64,000 nucleotides of DNA from Aquificota bacterium. Lineage in GTDB: Bacteria > Aquificota > Aquificia > Aquificales > Aquificaceae. The notes under the pieces are model-generated. The model searched no databases. It was not told the DNA's origin and saw only the letters and a program-made list of their open reading frames with translations. Position numbers and translations under genes: made by a program. The DNA is taken from assembly GCA_030549905.1 (NCBI GenBank), contig JAUQQK010000003.1, forward strand, positions 1 to 64,000. Reading direction: 5' to 3'. Shown here piece by piece: positions 59,554 through 64,000 of this stretch. Positions within the stretch are counted from its first letter, which is position 1. Each line of letters begins with the position of its first letter.

Positions 59554-59952
59554 TTGCCTGTGGTGGATAAGAAAAAGTATATCGTCGCCACCAACGAGCT
59601 TGGCTACAGGTTTGCTCCAAAGAGCAGGTATAGCCTTGACATAGCCATAGTGGGAAGAGAAAAGGTTAAAGAGCCTTCTGACAGCTACCTGCAAGTGCCT
59701 CCAAAGGTGGTCATAGAAGTGGATACAAAGGCAGACCTAAGGAGGTTTCCCTCCGCAGAGGACTACTACTTTATGAAGACTAAGGACCTTTTACAGGCTT
59801 GTGTGGAAAGGGTTTTGTGGATTTTTACAAGGGAAAGGCTTGTCCTGGTTGCACAGAAGGGGGAAAGGTGGTTCATAACCGACTGGAGGGACACGGTAGA
59901 GGTAATGGAAGGTGTGCCTTTAAACTTACAAAAGCTTATTCAAGAAACATAA
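59554..59952 (+). CDS. Uma2-like (DUF820) nuclease-fold protein, N-terminally truncated
   Basis: 132 aa, against roughly 180-200 aa for ordinary Uma2 proteins. The visible part is the C-terminal two thirds: GYRFAPKSRYSLDIAIVGRE, VPPKVVIEVDTKADL and a final beta-rich region ERVLWIFTRERLVLVAQ. The D and E-x-D/T-K residues of the PD-(D/E)xK fold survive. The first third is missing exactly where the tRNA-Asp gene lies, and the only starts are TTG or GTG codons (59554, 59560). Probably a remnant left by a recombination event at the tRNA, or a pseudogene. Confidence 0.6.
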   Translation: MPVVDKKKYIVATNELGYRFAPKSRYSLDIAIVGREKVKEPSDSYLQVPPKVVIEVDTKADLRRFPSAEDYYFMKTKDLLQACVERVLWIFTRERLVLVAQKGERWFITDWRDTVEVMEGVPLNLQKLIQET

Positions 59953-59954
59953 GC

Positions 59955-60185
59955 CTATTTTCTCGCAAGGAGGCTGAGAAGCAGAGTGAGAACTACAGAA
60001 AGTAGCAGGCTCAAGATTATGGAAGTAGCCAGGGGAAAGTAGAAGGTAAAACCATCTTTCTTTATGACTATATCCCCGGGGAGCCTTCCAAGACCGAAGG
60101 GCAGTTTTTCCATAAAGGTAAGGAGAAGACCCAAAAGTATTAGAAAAAGACCTACAAAGAGTAAGAACTTACCAAGCTCACTCAT
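59955..60185 (-). CDS. DUF2905 family small membrane protein
   Basis: 76 aa with two membrane helices (residues 5-24 and about 49-72) and the central conserved GLGRLPGDIVIKKDGFTFYFP that defines DUF2905. Function unknown. The start overlaps the end of flhB by 4 bp, so it is the last gene of the flagellar export operon; whether it has a flagellar role is open. Confidence 0.88.
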   Translation of the reverse strand: MSELGKFLLFVGLFLILLGLLLTFMEKLPFGLGRLPGDIVIKKDGFTFYFPLATSIILSLLLSVVLTLLLSLLARK

Positions 60186-61228
60186 GCCACCACCTTCTTC
60201 TTCCTGAACATGATAAAGGCTATTATCTCAGCCACAGCCCTGTAGAACTTGGGAGGGATTTCTTCTCCTACTTCCACCGCAGGATACATAGCTCTTGCAA
60301 GCTCTTCCTTCCTTATTACAGGCACGTTATATTCCCTCGCTATATCCACTATTCTTTCAGCCACCTGTCCCTTTCCCTTTGCCAGCACTTTTGGAGCCTT
60401 ATCGCCCTCCTCGGGTGCGTACCTCAGGGCTATGGCTATATGGGTAGGGTTTGTTATCACAACGCTTGCCTTTGGCACCTCTTTGAACATTCTACCCCTT
60501 GCCAGCTGTCTCATCCTTTTCCTTATAGCACCTTTTATTAGAGGGTTTCCTTCATGCTGTTTGTATTCCTCCTTTATCTCCTCCTTGCTCATCCTTATCC
60601 TTCTCTCGTAGTCCCATTTTCTGTATGCAAAGTCAAGCATGGCTATAAATATGGCAAAGAGGCTCAGCACCAATAGGGTCTTAAAAATAAGACCAAGTAT
60701 ATACATAAAGGCGTCGGACGTGTCCTGCGCGGATATGGTTATAAGTCTTGATACATCACCTTTCAGCAAAAAATAAGCCACCGCAAGAAAAAGGGACACC
60801 TTCAATATGTTCTTTATCAGTTCAAAAAGGGTAGTAAGAGAGAGGATTCTTTTGATGCCCTCAAGGGGGTTTAGTCTCTCCCATTTGAACTGTAAAGGCT
60901 TTAGTGTAAAGATAAAGCCAAACTGTCCTATATGGACGAGTATAACGGACGTAAGCCCTATTAGAAAAAAGGGCAGCAGCAGGAAAGGAAACCTGTCTTT
61001 TGCATAGGTAATAACTGTTGAAGTGCTCACATATGGATTGCCGGCTATTAAACCCATAAACCGGACCATCTCGTAGAAAAGGTATGCACCGGATAAGAAA
61101 AGGACAAGAACGGACAGAAGTACGGATATGGAGGAGGCAAGCTCCACGCTCTTTGCCACATTTCCCTCCTCCCTTAGCTTTTTTCTACGATACGGCGTTG
61201 CCTTTTCCGTCCTATTTTCCTGAGCCAT
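60182..61228 (-). CDS. flhB: Flagellar export protein FlhB
   Basis: Substrate-specificity switch of the flagellar type III export gate. 348 aa from the ATG at 61228, chosen for its ribosome-binding site GGGGGAT and family start AQENRTEKATPYRRKKLREEG region; the upstream ATG at 61252 would overlap fliR. Four membrane helices, then the cytoplasmic domain with the self-cleavage motif NPTH in VVITNPTHIAIALRYAP. Confidence 0.96.
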   Translation of the reverse strand: MAQENRTEKATPYRRKKLREEGNVAKSVELASSISVLLSVLVLFLSGAYLFYEMVRFMGLIAGNPYVSTSTVITYAKDRFPFLLLPFFLIGLTSVILVHIGQFGFIFTLKPLQFKWERLNPLEGIKRILSLTTLFELIKNILKVSLFLAVAYFLLKGDVSRLITISAQDTSDAFMYILGLIFKTLLVLSLFAIFIAMLDFAYRKWDYERRIRMSKEEIKEEYKQHEGNPLIKGAIRKRMRQLARGRMFKEVPKASVVITNPTHIAIALRYAPEEGDKAPKVLAKGKGQVAERIVDIAREYNVPVIRKEELARAMYPAVEVGEEIPPKFYRAVAEIIAFIMFRKKKVVA

Positions 61229-61229
61229 A

Positions 61230-61988
61230 CTATCCCCCAAAAAGGGATACAAACTTAATTATATACTCCCTTGCATGAGAGGTGAAAAGTCCCAAAGAAA
61301 TGGACAAGCTTAACATTACAACAATAAAGCCTATAAAGAGCTGTATGGGAAGCCCCACGATAAAAACATTTACCTGCGGTATGAAGCGGTTTATCAGGGC
61401 AAGCACAAGGTTAAAAACTATCATCACTACTATAAGGGGCAGAGCTATCTTGAAGGCAAGCAGAAAGCTCTCGTAAAAGAAGGTAAGAAATACATCAGGG
61501 TTAATCTCATACAGGTTAAAGGTGCCAGGCGGGTATCTTTTGAAGCTGTTTGCCATAGAAAGAAGCACAATCTCCGGACCGCCTACAGATATGAAAAGCA
61601 GAGTGGCTAACAGGTAATAGAAGACTGCCATAACTGTAGTCTGTGGCTGCTGTGGTAAAAATACGGTGGCAAGCCCAAGACCCATGTTTAGGCTAATTAG
61701 CTCTCCAGCCATCTGGAGGGCATCAAACAGCAATCTAAGCATAAGCCCTGCAGTAAAGCCAAAGAGGGCTTCTTTAAGCATGGCAAGAAGGTAGTGGACT
61801 GTGGTGGGAAAGCTCTGAGGTGGTGGCTGAACATAAAGGAAGAGGGAAAAGGCAATGGCTGTTGCAAGGAAAACCTTGAAGGTATTTGGCATAAACTCCT
61901 TGCCGAAAATGGGAACCAGCAAAAGAAAAAAGACAACTCTAAGATAGTATAGGAACAGGTTTAAAAGCTCGTTTAAATCAAGGCTCAT
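61230..61988 (-). CDS. fliR: Flagellar export protein FliR
   Basis: Export-gate membrane component (252 aa). About six membrane helices, with PIFGKEFMPNTFKVFLATAI and FTAGLMLRLLFDALQMAGEL in the N-terminal half and QVNVFIVGLPIQLFIGFIVV near the end, matching the family. It overlaps fliQ by 4 bp and ends one base before the flhB start codon. Confidence 0.95.
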   Translation of the reverse strand: MSLDLNELLNLFLYYLRVVFFLLLVPIFGKEFMPNTFKVFLATAIAFSLFLYVQPPPQSFPTTVHYLLAMLKEALFGFTAGLMLRLLFDALQMAGELISLNMGLGLATVFLPQQPQTTVMAVFYYLLATLLFISVGGPEIVLLSMANSFKRYPPGTFNLYEINPDVFLTFFYESFLLAFKIALPLIVVMIVFNLVLALINRFIPQVNVFIVGLPIQLFIGFIVVMLSLSISLGLFTSHAREYIIKFVSLFGG

Positions 61989-62254
61989 CGGAGCCAGGCT
62001 GGTAGGTTCACTATTATCTCTTTTGTGTAATCAAGCAGTTTGTTGAGCATCCACGCACCCAGCAATAGCACCACCACGTAGGCTGCTATAATCTTGGGTA
62101 TATAGCTAAGGGTCATCTCCTGAATCTGGGTGGCAGACTGCAGTATGCTTATGATAAGTCCTACAAGAAAGGTGGCAAGCAGGATTGGAGCGGACAACAT
62201 AAGGGCAAGCTCTAAAGCCTTCTGTCCCATGGATATAACAAAGTCCGGGCTCAT
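61985..62254 (-). CDS. fliQ: Flagellar export protein FliQ
   Basis: 89 aa with two membrane helices. The conserved VGLIISILQSATQIQEMTLS and YIPKIIAAYVVVLLLGAWML, given as regions, are clear. It assembles with FliP and FliR into the export gate. 4-bp overlaps on both sides. Confidence 0.96.
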   Translation of the reverse strand: MSPDFVISMGQKALELALMLSAPILLATFLVGLIISILQSATQIQEMTLSYIPKIIAAYVVVLLLGAWMLNKLLDYTKEIIVNLPAWLR

Positions 62255-62985
62255 TGGTAGCTCCTTACTAAGGATAATACAACAAGCTCCCAGCCGTTGG
62301 CAAGAACAAAGAGCATTATCTTAAAGGGAAGGGATATTATCTGGGGCGGTATCATCAGGATACCCATGGATATAAGAATGGAAGCCACCACAAGGTCTAT
62401 TATCAAAAAGGGAAGGTATAAAAGGAATACTATCTGAAAGGCAGTACTTATCTCACTAACCATAAAGGCAGGAATGAGGACGCTCAAAGGCACATCCTCT
62501 GGCTTTTTTATCTTTTCCCTTTCTTCCTTTGGCAGGTTTGCCATATCAAGGAAAACCTTCAGGCTTTCCTTTCTTGTATTCTTCGCCATAAACTCCTTCA
62601 TGATGGAAGAAGTTTTCTCAAAAAACACAGAATCGTTTATCTTACCCTTCAGAAGAGGCTGTAGAGCCTCCTCGTTTATCCTGTCAAAAGTGGGCTTCAT
62701 CACAAAGAAGGTAAGAAAAAGTGCTAAGGATATTATCACCTGATTGGGTGGCACCGTTGGAACGCCCAAGGCTTGCCTTATTAGAGATAAGACTATCACT
62801 ATCCTTATGAAGGAGGTGGTCATTATCAGTATGGAGGGTGCTAAGGATAGTACTGTTAAGAGTATGAGAAGTCTTATGGAGGTATCAAGCTGTCCCGTGC
62901 CTATCTTCAGGTCTATGTTCGGGATTATCTGCTGGGCAAGGGCTAAGGTGGGAAAAAAAAGACTAATCAGAAGCCCCTTCTTCAT
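62251..62985 (-). CDS. fliP: Flagellar export protein FliP
   Basis: Central pore protein of the export gate. 244 aa from the ATG at 62985, which gives a cleavable signal peptide (KKGLLISLFFPTLALAQ) as usual for FliP. Conserved parts: MTTSFIRIVIVLSLIRQALG, VPPNQVIISLALFLTFFVM, and PLSVLIPAFMVSEISTAFQI. Overlaps fliO by 23 bp and fliQ by 4 bp. Confidence 0.96.
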   Translation of the reverse strand: MKKGLLISLFFPTLALAQQIIPNIDLKIGTGQLDTSIRLLILLTVLSLAPSILIMTTSFIRIVIVLSLIRQALGVPTVPPNQVIISLALFLTFFVMKPTFDRINEEALQPLLKGKINDSVFFEKTSSIMKEFMAKNTRKESLKVFLDMANLPKEEREKIKKPEDVPLSVLIPAFMVSEISTAFQIVFLLYLPFLIIDLVVASILISMGILMIPPQIISLPFKIMLFVLANGWELVVLSLVRSYQ

Positions 62986-63241
62986 CTCTGTACAGCACCT
63001 CCACCGCACCTTCCGTCATAGCCACCACAAAAAGCCTTCCATTGACCTCCAGCTCTACTATGTAGAAGCTCCTTCCTACAGGTATGAGCCTTATGAGTTT
63101 AACCTTGGAGCCCTCACCCTTGCCAGCCAGTTTTAGCCTCAGAAGAAGGGGCAGAAGGTAAGGAAGCACCAGCAGTATAAGCACAAGGACGATGGCTAAG
63201 GACACTAAAACCCTCAGAAAATCTATAAAAAGGTCGCTCAT
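62963..63241 (-). CDS. fliO: Flagellar biosynthesis protein FliO
   Basis: Small scaffold that helps assemble the FliP ring. 92 aa: one membrane helix (about residues 10-33) and a cytoplasmic domain with KLIRLIPVGRSFYIVELEVN, the usual FliO core, which places a hydrophilic strand pair after the helix. ATGA overlap with fliL. Confidence 0.9.
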   Translation of the reverse strand: MSDLFIDFLRVLVSLAIVLVLILLVLPYLLPLLLRLKLAGKGEGSKVKLIRLIPVGRSFYIVELEVNGRLFVVAMTEGAVEVLYRDEEGASD

Positions 63242-63714
63242 GTGGTTTGCACCACGAACTCTGTAAAGTATATGTTCCTCACACCACCCTCTAAGAGTAT
63301 GGTATTTATCCTGCGAATAATCTCAAGCCTTAGGTTTTCTCTCCCTTCTGGAGTCTTTACAACCGCAGAGGTTTTACTGCTTATAACATCTATTATGGCA
63401 TCCTTTATGATGGGGAGCCTTTTCTCCACCTCCTGCCTTACCTTCTCGTTGGATAGTTCCAGGGTTATAGAAACCCTCGCAAAAGCATCCGTATCCCTGT
63501 CCGCAAGGTTTACTGTGAAAACGCCAAGGTCCATCATAACACCCACCTGAGTGGGCATTGGAGCATGTTCTTCCTTCTTTTCCTTTTTAGCAAACAGGAA
63601 AAAGTAAGCTCCACCGCCTGCACCAGCCAAAATAAGAAGCAATAAGGGTATAAAAAGTAATTTTTTAGAGCCTCCCTTTTTCCCTTCCTGAGCCTCCTTC
63701 GCCTCCTCAGCCAT
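63238..63714 (-). CDS. fliL: Flagellar basal body-associated protein FliL
   Basis: Stator-associated inner-membrane protein (158 aa). A short Lys/Glu-rich cytoplasmic tail, one membrane helix (about residues 18-40), and a periplasmic domain with MDLGVFTVNLADRDTDAFAR, LPIIKDAIIDVISSKTSAVV and INTILLEGGVRNIYFTEFVV. It stands 12 bp behind flgG. Confidence 0.94.
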   Translation of the reverse strand: MAEEAKEAQEGKKGGSKKLLFIPLLLLILAGAGGGAYFFLFAKKEKKEEHAPMPTQVGVMMDLGVFTVNLADRDTDAFARVSITLELSNEKVRQEVEKRLPIIKDAIIDVISSKTSAVVKTPEGRENLRLEIIRRINTILLEGGVRNIYFTEFVVQTT

Positions 63715-63726
63715 GTTTAAATTATA

Positions 63727-64000
63727 TTACCTTCTGAGGTTTGCAGTCTGTCCAAGCATGTCATCCGCAGCAGTTATACCCTTTGTGTTGAATTCAAAAG
63801 CCCTCTGAGCTATTATAAGGCTCACCATTTCTTCCACTATGTTTACATTGGATGCTTCAAGATATCCCTGAAGCAGGGTTCCAATACCCTGATTGCCCGG
63901 GTTATCTATAACTGGCTCTCCAGAGGCATCCGTCTGTATAAATAGGTTATTCCCTATCCTTCTTAAACCCGCAGGGTTGACAAACTTGGCAAGCTCAAAC
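63727..64000 (-). CDS. flgG: Flagellar distal rod protein FlgG, C-terminal part
   Basis: The last 90 residues of FlgG; the gene continues beyond the window. Seen by translating the complement: GLRRIGNNLFIQTDASGEPV, GTLLQGYLEASNVNIVEEMV, SLIIAQRAFEFNTKGITAAD, and DMLGQTANLRR at the stop, all standard for the FlgG/FlgF/FlgE C-terminal domain, with the ending specific to FlgG. First visible gene of the minus-strand flagellar operon. Confidence 0.95.
   Translation of the reverse strand, partial: FELAKFVNPAGLRRIGNNLFIQTDASGEPVIDNPGNQGIGTLLQGYLEASNVNIVEEMVSLIIAQRAFEFNTKGITAADDMLGQTANLRR

Overview
The window is a gene-dense stretch of a bacterial chromosome, most likely from the Aquificaceae (Hydrogenobacter/Thermocrinis/Aquifex-like thermophilic Gram-negative chemolithotrophs). 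The evidence is a short family A DNA polymerase without a 5'-nuclease domain, very long RpoB and RpoC, a NusG with an extra internal domain, two identical tuf genes, an outer membrane (LptD, heptose kinase, P- and L-ring flagellar proteins), and proteins rich in Lys, Glu, Arg and Val. The genus is an inference from remembered protein features, not from a search.

Layout. 1-6.9 kb (+): end of a TauE-type permease, aroA, a tandem DUF29 pair, a GNAT acetyltransferase, polA, flgH and flgI. 6.9-13 kb: RNase R (-), a small unknown gene, rpsO-pnp ending inside a tRNA-Thr(CGU) gene, a wrecked Dam-type methyltransferase pseudogene, and dut. 13-22.8 kb: an antiporter and queA (+); guaB and serS (-); a coiled-coil protein and a cupin (+); tyrA, pyrC, a CDF transporter with an extra C-terminal domain, and a YhcC-type radical SAM protein (-).

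22.9-46.6 kb is the translation/transcription core. It begins with tRNA-Val and then tRNA-Thr(UGU)-Tyr(GUA)-Gly(UCC)-Thr(GGU)-tuf, the same order and anticodons as the E. coli tufB operon. Next come rpmG, tRNA-Trp, secE, nusG, rplK, rplA, rplJ, rplL, a hairpin plus promoter, rpoB, rpoC, rpsL, rpsG, fusA, tuf copy 2 and the S10 operon rpsJ-rplC-rplD-rplW-rplB-rpsS-rplV-rpsC-rplP-rpmC-rpsQ, which runs directly into lptD.

46.6-59.5 kb holds lptD, rpe, hom and a membrane serine protease of the SDH/ClpP class. Next is a two-gene unit: a Trp/Ser/Asp-repeat membrane protein translationally coupled to a two-TM protein with a CARF-like domain. A 0.6 kb non-coding stretch follows, carrying two degenerate CRISPR-repeat-like sequences. 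Then come lysC, hldE1, yraN, a GT9 glycosyltransferase, a SPOUT methyltransferase, mraY, a DUF192 protein, a Fur-family regulator, phhB and tRNA-Asp(GUC) with an N-terminally truncated Uma2-like gene behind it. 60-64 kb (-) is a flagellar export operon, flgG-fliL-fliO-fliP-fliQ-fliR-flhB, plus a DUF2905 protein.

Most genes are housekeeping, packed with 1-50 bp overlaps. The parts that stand out are the orphan CARF-like membrane gene pair next to possible CRISPR remnants (51.4-53.3 kb), tRNA genes fused to or overlapping protein genes, two decayed or truncated accessory genes immediately behind tRNA genes, a zinc-ribbon-like insertion in RpoB, a long N-terminal insertion in ribosomal protein S19, and a perfect 1245-bp tuf duplication.
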